From contig OY294068.1 in the NCBI GenBank assembly GCA_958510875.1, positions 152,618,388-152,682,387 on the forward strand: 64,000 nucleotides of DNA, written 5' to 3'. Positions 34,741-47,430 of this stretch are shown in pieces. This stretch comes from Endomychus coccineus. Its lineage: Eukaryota; Arthropoda; Insecta; Coleoptera; Endomychidae. A model generated the notes under the pieces. The model did not search any database. It was given only the letters and a program-made list of their open reading frames with translations, and had not been told where the DNA came from. Each line of letters starts with the position of its first letter. The stretch's first letter is position 1. The position numbers and the translations under genes are program-made.

Positions 34741-35024
34741 TCTAAAGCACTTTTCGGCTGCGTTGCAGCCATTAAAAGACATTTATGTGAACTGTGTTCA
34801 AAAAAGGTATTTCAAATTTCTTGGTTCTCTACAGTATGATAATCTTTTACATCATGAATCTGTAGTTCTATCAATTATTATCTATCAAGTTAATGAAATA
34901 TTTCGATTAACAGTTTTAATTATTAATTTTTGGTTTTAACTTTTTTATCAGGCTGAAATGAGATATTATCGCAAGAACTATGATGATCTTTTTCGATGAG
35001 ATTCTTTAAATCTTGCAGGCATTT

Positions 35025-35222
35025 CTATTTTGATTCACTTATCGGAATAGGTCTTTTATAAAGCTGCGTTGGTTTTTGAAATTCATTTGTTTTCTTTTTT
35101 CTTTGTGGGAACATACTATACGGCTCAGTATGTCGAAGTTTGAAAAAAATTGTTCCATCCGGACGATACTCCAAAGCCCGGATATCAGTTACATGTATCC
35201 CCTGATTTTTTTTCAGGTTCAA
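35025..35222 (-). pseudogene. Unidentified transposon-like C-terminal fragment
   Basis: The minus strand encodes HVTDIRALEYRPDGTIFFK, RHTEPYSMFPQR and a basic KRPIPISESK stretch. It has protein-like composition and resembles, from memory only, C-terminal parts of proteins repeated in insect genomes. No catalytic motif is visible and I cannot name the family. Confidence 0.3.
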
Positions 35223-35980
35223 TATTAGTCATTAAATTCTCAGAATTATAGAAGAAGGAGTGAACACTTTACTCGTATGGGCTACGTAATCACTTGAGGA
35301 GTTTATGGGAGGAACAAAGTATTTTTATGAGTAGCTACTCTTCACGGAACTCAATTAAAATTTACTCCTTCTTTACTTTGATCCATTTTTACAATGCAGC
35401 GTGAACGCTGTCACACTCCATCATTATGAGCCCCTTCTCAAGAGTTAGCTGTCGGATCAATACGTTTTTCTTACTTACAATATACTCAAAGCACTAGCTA
35501 CGTTGTTCCTATTTTGATAAATACATGCATCGGATATAATTGTAACCAGGTGAAATTTATCAGCTTGAGATGTAATGAAATCTACAAGACAATTAGTGAA
35601 CTCATTAGATGTTCCGCCAACGTTTGATTCGTGCCATACGTATAACCAAACCCATTACAAACGCTTTCTCCTCGAACCAAGTACGAAAAATCCAAACGCG
35701 ATGTAACCTGCTAATCATAACAACAATATCAGATAAGTCAGAAAGTGGAACATTATCTTTGTAATTATTGAAATTCAATTTGTAAGATGAAATAAAATTC
35801 AAAAATGTGTATCATACTCAGCAATGTGGAGAACCACTTTTGCACTTATTGGAATGTTATATGTAAAATGAAACACAAGTCAAAAATGTGCATCACACTC
35901 AGCAATGTAGACCACCGTTTTTTTCAATTCCCTTCAGATATACTTACTTTTTTTTTATATTGAACGGATTTGAACCTTTT
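35223..35980. other. Noncoding interval with a short tandem duplication
   Basis: 35780-35835 and 35865-35925 are similar (TGAAATAAAATTCAAAAATG and CAGCAATGT blocks, period about 85 bp). Possibly LTR debris of the gypsy remnant next to it. Confidence 0.35.
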
Positions 35981-35984
35981 TATA

Positions 35985-36650
35985 TTCTCGGGTGCCACCA
36001 CGATGAATTCTTGAACTGGTCGTATAAGTATCTTCTTTCATCCTAAGCCGATCATTGGGAAAAATCTCAATAATCTTGAAGGGACCCTTGAAATTTTGGT
36101 AACAGTTTTTTGCTATTTATATTAATTGCTCGGAATCTGGATATTTTCATCAGGACTATATTTTTTTTTTAAATTAGTATCTCTGTCTGATTTTTCCCAA
36201 GGTTTTCTCTAATTGGAAATTCCCTTTATTATCGTGGTTATTATCAACTATTTGCCAGCGACACTTTTTTGGTACAACCCATCTTTTGCCAAGTTTTGTT
36301 AATCGATAAACTCCGTTACCACGTAACTCGTAGTCGTTGAAAATTTGCTTTTACGGCTAAAGACATCTACCAGTTTCATATTTGAAGATGATCGATGTTT
36401 AATTTCAAACTTAAAATCTTGCACTGCTAAAATCCATCTGGCAATTCCAGACCCTATTTATCCCTTTGTTGAAGCGTTTTCAAAAGCATTGCAGTCCGTT
36501 ATTCTAGTGAAATTCGTATCAACAATGTCCAAATAGTTCCACTTCGAAGGAATGATAATTTTTCTGTTCCTTCGTCGAACTCTTACTGTAATATGCAACT
36601 GGCTTTTCTCCCTTTTCTGATACCGGACTTAGAATTATTTAAGAAATCAT
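35985..36650 (-). pseudogene. Ty3/gypsy pol remnant with integrase core deleted
   Basis: Reading the minus strand from 36620: PVAYYSKSSTKEQKNYHSFE (RT/RNase H junction), then IARWILAVQDFKFEIKHR near 36440-36380, then RWVVPKKCRWQIV and KGNFQLEKTLGKIRQRY (integrase zinc-binding region, with its first His replaced or shifted) near 36330-36190. Next, with nothing between, comes SKKLLPKFQGPFKIIEIFPNDR near 36120-36040, which is the integrase C-terminal domain. The DDE catalytic core of integrase, normally about 150 residues, is missing. Stops are present. Dead copy. Confidence 0.8.
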
Positions 36651-36659
36651 CATTAAGCT

Positions 36660-36822
36660 ATCGTCATGTTTCGGTTTGTGTTAAAAAAATTAAATTCAAC
36701 GCCCCGCCCCGTATCTTCGAAATGAAAAAAGATAGGGCCATAGTTTATATGAAAAATCTGATTTTTTTTTAAGATTAACCGTCCTCCGCATTCACGGGAG
36801 ATCTTTTTGAAACACCCTGTAT
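36660..36822. repeat. Solo mariner terminal repeat
   Basis: Ends in GAAACACCCTGTAT at 36809-36822 and matches the reverse complement of 26388-26499. No transposase adjacent. Confidence 0.55.
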
Positions 36823-37385
36823 ATATGTAGTATATACGGTTTGAGTCGAAATTTTGTTCTGATATAGAGATGTTTCCTATTATATTATTTAGAAATCGTG
36901 ATAGTGGTGACTGAGATATTATGTCGTTGTCATGGTACATGAGTCAGAATGGAAAATAACAACAAAAAATTATGGGATAAAAGAACGCCATCTTGCAATT
37001 GTATTTACCTAATTCATAATTGAAATGGTATTTATTAAAACTAAGAACTTGACGTCCTAGGTATCAATAAATTAACGATTCCTAACTTTGGCTTCAACAT
37101 ATTTTATGGTCCTTAGTAGCCACGGATGTGTATCAACGAATTCACTTCAAAACGTTGAAATAGTTTGTTTATCACAATATCACAGGAAGCAAAGGTGCGA
37201 CCTAACATAATAGAATTAGTGCCTTTCTACATTTCCTTTCATTCCCTTCCCAAAAATATAAAATATCCCACATTCTCACACTCTCTGCTTGAGTGAAGTT
37301 GGGTTGTTATATCCAGTACTTTAACGAGAAATTACTTTGGGAGTTTCTTGACTCTTTATGAATTATAATAACATAATAATTAAAT
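36823..37385. other. Unassigned interval
   Basis: No recognised feature. May contain the 5' untranslated region or LTR of the BEL/Pao element that follows. Confidence 0.25.
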
Positions 37386-38112
37386 TGGCTGAATGTGAGA
37401 TTGACAGAGCTACAGCGACAAAAACAGCACTTGTACGTAGACGAGCTGCTGGGACAGACAATCTCACGTTTTAAGACTTTTTTATTTTAGATAATTCAGA
37501 TACAAATGTTCCAGATCTAGTTCAACTGGAAACTCGAGTCCAAAAATTAGATTAATACTGCAATCCTTGGAGCAGGTTTAACTGCAAATAGAACTTGCAG
37601 ATGAAGAAATGGAAACAAATATGAATATGCACGATCGTGAACGTACTAGTCTGAGAGGAAGCTTGTGCTTTACGAATTATGCTCCACATTAAAACCCAGT
37701 GCACGGCTTCGAATCCTTCTAACAATAATTCAAGTAATTTTAAATTACCGTCTACCAATTCACCTAGTTTTTAAGGCTCGTATAGTCATTGGTTCTTTTT
37801 AAAAGATAAATTCACTTTTATTGTTCATAATAATGATTTAATTAGCAATATTGAGAAGTTTCATTACTTATGGTTTACTTTGAAGGCATAAGCCATAAGA
37901 GTCATAAGGTCACTTGAAATTTCTTCCGAAAATCAGGAAATCGCTTTGGCAACTTTTGAAAGCTAGGTTTGAAAATAAACCATTGTTCATAATACTCATG
38001 TGGATGCGCTTTTCAATCTCCCACGTCTCATTTTCTATTACCTTCTTTGTTAGATGATTTGACAGCTTTAGGTTGGAGAGCACGTCAAAGTATGGGACAC
38101 TTTGCTTATATA

Positions 38113-40085
38113 CAGAGTGTTTCAGATTTTTCATTCATAGCTTCGGTAAATCATAGAACTTCTGATTATAATAGGGGTTTTTCATATAAAATTTTTCTCA
38201 AAATCACTTCGTTTCCGAGATACGGTTGTTGTAGTTTTGAAAAATTATTACATTTTCTTCATTATCTTCTATCCAAATGAAAATTTTCAGTTCAAATTTC
38301 AGTTTTACTAGATGAGATTTGTTTGTGACAAAATATTTTGGAGACAAATACAGTAGCGTAGCTATAGAGTTCTGTACGCATTTAAACTTTGATTTATTTC
38401 TTATTAAAAGTGGTCCTAATAAATTTCACTTGGAGGCTTGCTGTTTGTGTTATTTCGATTTTTCTAATCAGGGTTATCTTATGAAATTTCTTTCGAAAGG
38501 TTCTTCAAAAAGTAAAAGAATATTTGAATACCTATTTATTGGTAACGATAAAAATAATAATTCATAATAAATGCTCAAAATGGTATCCATTCACATGTTA
38601 TTATTTATTTGACTACAAGCTATTCCAATACAATTCAGTAGATCTTCTCTATGTTGTACCGACGGAGCATAAACTTTATCTATCAAATAACCCCAAACAA
38701 AAAAAGTCCAGAGGATGTAGGTCAGGTGATCGTGGAGGCCATGCAACTGAACCACCTCTACCAATCCATCTTTCATCGTACTTCATATTTAGCAGGGCAA
38801 CCATCCAGTTGTATCCATGCATTTGTTCTCTCATTGAGTGGTGTTTTCTCTCACATGTCTTCGTGAGTAGTTTCCCAAAATTCTGAAGATTCAGAGGCAG
38901 TTAGTCTGTCTGGTAAAACGTATGCACCAAATATATGGTTTTTGTAAATTCAAAGCCGACATTGACACTGAATTCTTCTTGAAAATTCTTGTACCATGAG
39001 GGTTTTCATTTGCCAATACACGTTAATTGAGAAAACCAATAACTCCAAGTCGAGTAAAATGTGCTTCATCTGTCCACAATATATGCTGGAGAAAGTTTTC
39101 ATAGTTGTTCAGCGTTTTATTAACAAAATTATAAAAGCCGTTCGTTTTCTCCTGAATGCAAAGTTTGGACTGGTTGTAGACGGTAAGCTCTTTGACGTAA
39201 GGTTCTCCAAATTGTTAGGTGAGGTATATTAAGAATACGAGCAGCTCTGCGAACACTGATGGATTTTGTTTCGTCAAACAATGTAAGAATACGTCTTGTT
39301 CTATTCCTTAATGAAACATTGTAATTTCTGTTTTGTTCTCTCCTATGACGTGCAGGACCTTATTCCGAAAAAGTCGAATGTCTTCTAAATACCGCTGGAG
39401 ATTGATGTCTTGCATTTGGAAAACGTATACGGTAGTCTGCTGCTGCAGCAACGGAATTTCCGTTACAAAACTCATAAAAAAATGAATATTTGGTTATTTT
39501 ATATTGGTAAATCGAAATAGCATTATACAAATCTTCAACGAATATATCAATAACACAAACAAAAATAGTGATTTCTGAGACATTTGTCAATACTGTTGTT
39601 GTTAATGCAATGCCAACTAAATAATATCATATTTAACGAAGGTGCAATTCTATAAGATAACCCTGATTAGAAAAGTCGAAATAGCTCGAACAGGAAGCCT
39701 CTAAGTTAAATTTATCAGGAATAATTTTTTATAGAAAATAAATCAAAGTTTTTAAATTTGTATTCAATGATAATTACCGACCATAGGCGTAGATGTTTAA
39801 GGAGTTCAAATTTGATGTACAAAACCCCATAACTAAGCTAATGTATTTGCCTCAAAAACATTTTGTCACCAACAAAATTTCTCATTTACTAAAACTAAGG
39901 TGTGCCAAGTTTGAACTAAAAATTTCTATTTGTTCAGAAGATAATGAAGAATAATTTTTCAAAACTTCAACACCTGTATCTCGGAAACGAAGTGATTCAG
40001 AGAAATTTTGCTTATGAGAGACCCCTATTATTGTTAGAAGTTCTATCGTTTGCCGAAATTATGAACAAAAAACTGAAACATTTTG
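38113..40085 (-). mobile_element. Mariner-like transposon with ~400-bp TIRs inside BEL gag
   Basis: Ends CAGAGTGTTTCAG at 38113 and CTGAAACATTTTG at 40085, flanked by TA on both sides. The inverted repeats extend to about 38495 and 39640. A decayed transposase lies on the minus strand (38577-39600). The insertion separates two consecutive parts of a BEL/Pao gag, dating it after the retroelement. Confidence 0.8.
38577..39600 (-). pseudogene. Mariner-like transposase remnant
   Basis: Minus-strand reading gives TDEAHFTRLGVIGFLN and NENPHGTRIF (first catalytic Asp region, 39085-38990), a FSVNV-like stretch, then RWIGRGGSVAWPPRSPDL and PLDFFVWGYL (third Asp block, 38770-38680), in different frames with stops. 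The second Asp block is not readable. The domain order matches the other mariners in the window. Confidence 0.7.
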
Positions 40086-40640
40086 TATATTTGGTTTCTA
40101 AAAAACTAGAACTATAACTCGACGAGAATGGGAAAACAATCATATTTCAACAGCTAAAAAGTCAGCTTCGTTTGAAGATTTGATTAAGTTTCTAAATGAC
40201 CGCTGCAGTTTCTTAGAAACTTTGAAGTCCAATAAATTCTTTCAATACTAACATCGATACAAATGAAATGAAATCATTTTTCGTAACTGAAACAGATTAT
40301 GGGTCTTGCACAATTTGTTCAGGAAATCATTTCATTAACAAATGTTTAAAAATTTTTAATTTAAAACCTGATGATCGCTCTGAAGAAGTGAAGCTATGTA
40401 CTAATTGTCTGAGTGGTCATACGAATAAAATGTGAACTAGTAGTAATTGCAAAATATGTAACAAGCGCCATCATATTCTGCTTCATTTTAATTCTGTAAT
40501 AAAAAAACAAGAACCTAAAAAACCTACAGTGAAATCATATAACGTTGTAGTAATTTCTGATCATGAAGCAAATGCTCATGTTACTATAAACGAGAGTATG
40601 AGTGAAGTTATAATACATAGGGTAGTTAATTCACAATCGG

Positions 40641-41090
40641 AACTCGTATATTATATGCATGATGTCTTGAGAATTTGTTTTTCTCATTAAAAGAAACAAA
40701 TGGGGTGCAACTAAGAACTCAGTGGTCTGATAACCTGGTTTAAACAGGAAGTCATTATACATTTCCTGAAAAAAGAAGTACGATCGAGCACTTTTTGTAT
40801 CTGAGGGTATTAGTTTGGCTCTGTCTAACTCATAAGACTTTCCTACACACCACTGATTTCAACTCAATCTGTACATGTGACATACTGAAAAGAGATATAC
40901 GACACTCATTTGCCGACAAGGATTGCTGCACCGGAAGACTGGGATCGTGTTCCGTAAGAAACCATCAAAGATGATGCAGGCTATCGCTAGAGCTAGAATA
41001 GCGAATACTAAGTACTGAATTGATATAATATAGCCTTAAATTAATGTTATATTGTGTTTTTGTAACCAAAATAAAGATATTTCACTAATT
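40641..41090. other. Weak Tc1-like C-terminal trace
   Basis: Around 40880-41015 the plus strand can be read as IRHSFADK, PEDWDRVP and MQAIARARIANTKY in mixed frames, vaguely like the end of a Tc1-type transposase. Support is weak and no catalytic motif is present. Confidence 0.2.
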
Positions 41091-41094
41091 CGCC

Positions 41095-41905
41095 AATGAA
41101 TCTGTAGTCCAGGCTATGAACCGAAAAAAAAAACATGTAAGTTCGAATAAAAATGTTTTTTTCTATTAGCTTCAGGAGATTCTTAGGATTATTCATACAC
41201 CTTAAAACCTCTTGAGAACCCCAACGCCACCCATTGGGGTCGAAAAGGGCCCGAAATCTCCAAGTCTTGAATTGTATTTTCTAAAAAAAAAAAGCTATTT
41301 TGACATTTCCAGTGCACCTAGGAGGTTCTTCGGGTCGCTGAACACGAATCTGTAGCCAGATTTACTTGCAATCCATCGTAGGGGTGGTATAATCGACGTA
41401 AACTGCAAAATAACATATAGGGGTGTAAAATTGGCCTATTTCGTCGATTTCACCACCCCTACGATGGATTACAAGTGAATGTGGCTACGGATTCGTGTTC
41501 AGCGACACAAAAAAATCCCTTGGTGCATTCGAAATGCCAAAAACAAGTAATAAAATATTAGGGGTATGAAATTGGCCAATTTTGCCGATTTGATCACCCT
41601 TTCGATAGATTCAAAGTAAATCTGGCTACGGATTCGTGTTCAGCGACCCAAAAAAGCTCCTAGGTGCACTCGAAATGCCAAAATACCTTTTTTGTAGGAA
41701 ATACATTTTAAGACTTGGAGATTTCGGGCCATTTTCGCCCCCAATAGGTGAGGTTGGGGTTCCCAAGAGGTTTTAAGGTGTGTGAATGATCCTGAAAACC
41801 TCCTGAAGCTAATGCAAAAAAAATTTTTTGATTCGAACATATGTGTTTTTTTTCTATTATAGCTAAAATCCCGGTTCACAGCCTGGATTACTGTGTTTAT
41901 GCTTC
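41095..41905. mobile_element. Fold-back element, third family
   Basis: The arms 41105-41400 and 41575-41895 are reverse complements, including the CCAGATTTACTTG and CGCTGAACACGAAT blocks. An extra partial copy of the inner block lies at 41450-41560. No coding capacity. Confidence 0.7.
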
Positions 41906-42890
41906 AATATGTAATTCATCAACACTCCGATCTAAGAGAGTATACAATAGAAATCACAAGACCGTTTAGAAAAACTGAAATATGTCATATTTTTGCCTGG
42001 AAGTGTATTGTTGTTGATTAGTTTTTCTTATATTCGTAGAAAGCTGAACTGAGATGAGGGTCAACAGTCGTTGAGAGTGGGTTTATATATAGAAATATCC
42101 ATTATTTGAGACGCATGAATGTTTCGATTCGAATCTAAACTCATATCAGCTCAAAATAAAATATTTATAGGGATTCGTTATGTACATCTCTGCTAGAATA
42201 AAATACCATCCACTACATTCGACCACATTCGCACCTTTTTGTTTTTCTTATGATAATCAAACTTGAAATTCAGCTCGTGTCTCTGAAAGACGCAGCACGT
42301 AGAAGAAAACAAGTTTATAGTTGGTGGGAAATTTCGACTACACAATAAAAGCTGTCCTCAAGCTGAGTATTGTATACAGCACAACAATGTGATTTTTCTG
42401 GTTATTAGTTCCTTAGAAAGCGTTCATACAAATAAAGTGCTGTGTACGCCAAAGTTATATCGGAATGGAAAAGATTCTAACTTTCTAATTGGAGGGCAAC
42501 TCCCTTGTAAGAAACTTGACAAGTAATTATATTTGCCTCTAAATGATAATTCGACTTTTCCCAGATTATACCCCTATAATCAGATGAACTAAACGGGTTG
42601 TACAAATTCGTTACAAAAAACGTTAGCGAAACTTTCTGCCAAGCACACGTGACCTGGAAAAATAGATTGGTTTTGGTGTAAGTTATAATAATCCGAGTTG
42701 TCAACTCCGAGTAGGGGGTGGGAACCTGTTTGTCTGGCTTAAGATGGGTATTTCGGACATTTTGTTGGTTACCTTTTAGTTTGAATTTTTTTTGAACCAC
42801 TTGAACTCTATTTAAGGTACAAAATTGATACCCTTTTATTGTCGATGTTCAAGGAACCTTCACACCAAATGAAATGAATTTCGGAAAAGC
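41906..42890. other. Unassigned interval
   Basis: A 107-codon minus-strand frame (42800-42477) is open, but its protein shows no family motif. I do not call it a gene. Confidence 0.3.
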
Positions 42891-42992
42891 CCAAATATAT
42901 ATATATATAATTACATTTGAGAATTATGAAGATAACTTAGATAATTTAACATAGGATGACTCGTATCAAGATGAATAAACGTAACATTAAAC

Positions 42993-43068
42993 CATAGGCG
43001 GGATTCGAACCCACATTCCTGGTTGTCTAGTCCGAGCTGATTACCGATCACATCACTGTGGTCCCGTC
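42993..43068 (-). repeat. tRNA-like segment, inverted copy
   Basis: Minus-strand counterpart of 43729-43801 with the same GGTTCGAATCCCGCC T-arm and the anticodon-arm region GGACTAGACAACC. It differs at many positions in the D region, consistent with an old family. Confidence 0.5.
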
Positions 43069-43728
43069 CGAGTTTTACATTTTTGTAAATATAAACCACT
43101 GAAAGGATAGTAGATCATTGATAAACACAATGCGATTCGATCCTCCTCTATAGATCAACTATTCACCCACATTCATCCAAAGTTCAATCGTTTTGGAATG
43201 AGGCGTTTAGGTTAGAATATTAGTATGGTTGGTGATTAATTTGACAATACTCATTCAATGATTGCATCCCTGTTCTTATATATTCCAATCGAACTGACTG
43301 AGAAATGTTCTGGGTAAGTATGAACAAGTTTAAGGTTTTTTGCCTAATCACAATTTCGTGTAAGTACATTAATATTATAATCCTATGTTGAACTATCCAA
43401 GTTATCTTCATAATTCAGAAAATTTAATTCTATATCTCTTGATGTACTTACACGGAACTTCAAACTTGTTCATACTTACCCAGAACATTTCTCAGTCAGT
43501 TCTTTGAAAATATATAAGAACCAGGATGGTGTCATTGAATGAGTACTTTCAAGAGTAATTACCAACCATAGTAATATTGTAACCTACAATCCTCACTACA
43601 AGAATATTGAACTTTAGAGAAATGTGCGTGAATAGTTGATCTGTAGTGGAGCATCGAATCGCATTGTATTCATCGATGATTTACTATCCTTCCAGATGCT
43701 TATATTTACAAAAATATAGGAATCTGAC

Positions 43729-43801
43729 GGGACCAAAGTAGTGTAATTGTTAAGCTCACTGGACTAGACATCCAGTAATGTGGGTTCGAATCCCGCCTAT
43801 G
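43729..43801 (+). repeat. tRNA-like segment (SINE head)
   Basis: It contains a CTGGA/TCCAG stem with a 7-base loop CTAGACA, which would place AGA at the anticodon position. A T-arm GTGGG-TTCGAAT-CCCGC with a canonical B box follows. The D arm is poor and the acceptor ends do not pair, and no CCA or terminator fits, so it is tRNA-derived rather than a tRNA gene. Confidence 0.55.
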
Positions 43802-44159
43802 TTTCAATATTTTACTTTATTCATCTTTATAATCCTATGTTAAATTATCTAAGTTATCTTCATAATTCAGAAAATTTAATTCTATATCTCTCAATGTACT
43901 TACACGAAATTGTGATCAATTGAGTGAAGAAACCTCCATCTTGCTTATACTTACTCTGACCATTTCTGTCAGTTCTATTGAAATATGTAAGAACCGGGAT
44001 TCTGTCTTTGAATGAGTACTGTCAAAGTAATTGCCAATCATAGTGATAATCTAACCTACACTCCTCAATTCAAAACGATTGAACTTCAGATGAATGTTTG
44101 TAAATAGTTGATCTATAGTGGAGCATCGGATCACTATAATCGCTTTTATCGTCACGAAG

Positions 44160-45580
44160 TTCGTAACCGTTATAACGTATGAAACATTTCGAATCGATTC
44201 ATTCAAAACCAGGAGCAAATAGATAATTGGAGATTGCATAGTCATGTTCTGAAATAATAGGTGTCGAATCATGAGTTTTGGAGTTCTGTGTACGATACAA
44301 TATATTGTAAAGATCCTCCTTGAATATCTGAATACCGGGTATAAAGACGTTTCGTTTTGTAATAGACTTGATGATAATATGAAAACATTCATGATTATAC
44401 ATTGTTAAGCCGGCTGTATCTACGAATTCTTTCGTATTCCAATCTGTCCAATTTGTGACTTTTGTACCAGATTTTTTAATCGGTTCTGGTTTGAAGCTTC
44501 GGAATTTTACAGATGTATTTGTAATTAAAATTCAACAATCAGGCACTGTTTGCAATAGTTTATGGAACTATCAAAGCTTGATGGTGTGAAGTTGACTATA
44601 AATGAAATTAATGTACATTGTGAAAAATTTTAAGATACCTCCTTCGTGTCTTACAAAAAAAACGTCACTGCATAAAATCAGAAACCACATTGCTCACCTC
44701 TAACCTTATCTAGTTTCAGCCAGCTCTGAGCGCCATTTCTTGTTGATCCACGCAGTTTAATTTTGTTCCGTAGGATTGTCTTGGATGATGAGTAGCAAAA
44801 AGACAAATTCAATAAGTCGAAGATGAGGTACACCAAGATCTTTTCCAAGACTACTTATAGAGGTGGGGATAGCGTCATCAGGAATGATGTATAAAACATT
44901 GCCAATATAATTTTTAACATGAGTTGCATCCTGTTTACTCCGGACATGGGAAATACATTTGCATGAATAATAGTAATAGTAGTGAACATTATCGAATGGA
45001 GTTATTGAAGATATTTCATTATAGAAGACATCAATTTAAGAAAGTAAATATATGGTACATGATGTTGAACATTTTCGTTTTGGGGTGAAATCACGATTTG
45101 CTAAGCTTCATCTGGCAATTTTGAAAATTATTTAGTTTAGTAATAATAATAGTCAATATACCCTTTTGTCATAAATATAGCGAAAACACTTTCATCGTCT
45201 ATAATATTTAGTTCATAATTGTCAAATCCAGTATACTAAAAGAGTTTTTTCTTGGCAAAACTCGGCCTTTTCACAAATAACTATGTATCACTCTTTGGAA
45301 AAAAGTATGCTTGTTCATCGACACATTCACTGATGGTTAAATAGTTGAGCTGTGAAGGGAGATTTAGTTAAAAATAAGCCGATCATCAATTTAAATTTTT
45401 GAAACATTCCGCAGATAATAAAATCATTCTATCCCAACAGAATCATGAAATCCGGGATTTCATTGTCTGCAACAAGGCCATAATTGTCGTTTTAACTTCC
45501 TTCACGTTCATTTAATATGGAATTACCCAAATATATGAGGTCCCAGAAATAAGCTAGTCATATATAAACATGCATTATCG
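44160..45580. other. Unassigned interval
   Basis: No gene recognised. The minus-strand frame 44392-44051 (113 codons) partly overlaps the tRNA-headed repeat and has no motif. Confidence 0.3.
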
Positions 45581-45589
45581 GACCCCACC

Positions 45590-47430
45590 CATAATTTCGA
45601 GCTTTTTTCGAGCTGCTCAACAGTAATTTCGAGCTATTCCCAAAGTTAAAGGAGAGCCGAGAAATCAAAATTAATCAATTTTACTAGGTAAATGTGCAAA
45701 AGTTAGCACAGCAATCCCAAAATTACACATCCTAGAATATCGAGACTAGGCTCAGAATGTCGAGCTTTTTACGAGATAAAAAAGAGTGATTTGGAGATGA
45801 CCCGGAACCACGTGGTTTTCGGGGAATAAGGAAAAAACTCATCTCCGGTCTGAAGTTAGCACAGCAAAACTAGAAAAACACGACTTAGAATTTCGAGATT
45901 GGTCTCTGAATTTTGAGCTTTTTACGAGCTGCTTCGTGGTAATTTCGAGATTGCTCAGAAGCACGTAGTCTTCCAGAAATAAGGAAAAAAAAACAATTTC
46001 TGGTCTGAAGATAGCACAGCAAAACTAGAAAAACGTAACTCAGAATTTCGGGACAGGTCTCTAAATTTCGAGCTTTTTACGAGCTGCTTCGTGGTAATTT
46101 CGAAATTGCTCAGAAGCACGTACTTTTCCAGGAATGAGGAAAAAAATATTTCCGGTCTGAAGTAAGCATATGAAAACTAGAAGTACGTGACTTAGAATTT
46201 CGAGAAAATAAGGAAAAAACTCGGTCTTAAGTTAGCATAGCAAAACTAGAAATACGTAACTTAGAATACCGAGACTGGGCTCAACATTTCGAACTTTCTA
46301 CGAGCTGCTTCGTGGTAATTTCGAGAATGCTCAGTAGCACGTAGTTTTCCCGGAAATCAGGAAAAAACGATTTTGTGTCTGAAGTTAGCACAGCAACAAT
46401 AGATGTATATGACTTAGCATTTCGAGACTAGTGTCAAAAATTCGAGCTCTTTACGAGTTGGTGCATAGTAATTTCGAGATTGCTCAGAAGCACGTAGTTT
46501 TTTCGGTTATTATAAAGAAAAGATTTTCGGTCCGAATTCAGCACAGCATGAATAGATGTATATGACTTATAATTTCGTGACTGGTGGCAAAATTTCGAGC
46601 TGTTTACGAGGTAAAACCATTTCTGTCCTTTTAGGAGTAACATGACTGTAACAGTTAACTTCAGCAGAAACGTTTGTTCTGATTTACGGTGTTTTCTTCG
46701 GAGGTAACACATTATAAATAATATAAATAAAAGCACTCAAGAAACTTAACAAGTGCCATCTTAACTGATCTTTCCGAATAAATTCATATTCTGCGTGTAT
46801 GTGATTTAGCCAGTGCGGTTTTTTTTAAGGGGGGGGGGGGGTTAGATGGCTGGAACAGCCAATTTCAGCTTTTATTTATATTTTTTATAATGTGTGACCT
46901 CCGAAGGAAACACCGGAAATCGTTGTGTATTTTTACATATAACAATGGTTTTAGCTCGTAAAAAGCTTGAAATTTTGCCACCAGTCTCGAAATTGTAAGT
47001 CACGTACCACATTTTTCTGTGCCAACTTCAGACCGGAAAACCACTTTTTTCTTGTTTCTGGAAAACCACGTGGTTTTAAGCAATCTGAAAACTACCACGA
47101 ACCAGCTCGTAAATAGCTCGATATTTCAACACCAGCTTCAAAATGCTAAGTCATATACATGTATTGTTGCTGTGATAACTTTGTACCGAAAATCGTTTTC
47201 TTCTGATTTTCGGGAAGACTACTTGCTACTAAGCAATCTCGAAATTACCACGAAGCGTATCGTAAAAAGCTCGACATTTTGAGCTCAGTCTCTATATTCC
47301 AAGTCCCATAATACCAGTTATTATATTTCATCATGAAACCGGAAATCGATATTTTCCCAACTCCCGGTAAATTTTACGATTTTCAGCGATCTTTGAAGGA
47401 ATATGTTATAGCTCGTAAAGAGCTCAGTAG
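45590..47430. repeat. Satellite-like tandem array with an orientation switch
   Basis: A unit of roughly 150-175 bp recurs about six times in one orientation from 45590 to 46620, with blocks TTTTACGAGCTGCTTCGTGG, TAATTTCGAGATTGCTCAG and CGGTCTGAAGTTAGCACAGC. It then recurs in reverse complement from about 46915 to 47430. A 12-G run (46828-46839) and a nonrepetitive patch separate the two halves. Copies differ by many substitutions. The array abuts the giant palindrome starting at about 47455. Confidence 0.75.

Larger units (their letters stand above)
37390..40640 (+). pseudogene. BEL/Pao gag, interrupted by a mariner
   Basis: Plus-strand gag remnants. The N-terminal helical region (KTALVRRRAAGTDNL, then DLVQLETRVQKLD) is near 37400-37560. 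The conserved FLKDKFTFIVHNNDLISNIE and KFHYLW segment is near 37785-37880, followed by EISSENQEIALATFE. After the mariner at 38113-40085 the same gag resumes with RREWENNH, ASFEDLIKFLNDRCSFLETL (near 40115-40225), and two zinc-knuckle-type clusters (CTICSGNHFINKC, CTNCLSGHTNKM and CKICNKRHHILLH) near 40315-40495. This is the C-terminal gag layout of BEL/Pao elements. Stops are present on both sides. Confidence 0.8.
42900..44150. repeat. tRNA-headed repeat cluster (two opposed copies plus a partial)
   Basis: A unit of roughly 430-500 bp occurs once on the minus strand (42900-43395) and once on the plus strand (about 43435-43860), forming a palindrome centred near 43410, with a third partial plus copy to about 44150. 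Each full unit contains a tRNA-like segment with an intact B box and a shared 3' portion ending CTAAGTTATCTTCATAATT. This layout suggests a tRNA-derived SINE family that has multimerised, or a transposon that captured a tRNA-like promoter. Confidence 0.6.

Noticed and set aside
43729..43801. Functional tRNA-Ser(AGA) gene
   Set aside because: Acceptor stem and D arm do not pair, and the unit is a dispersed repeat.
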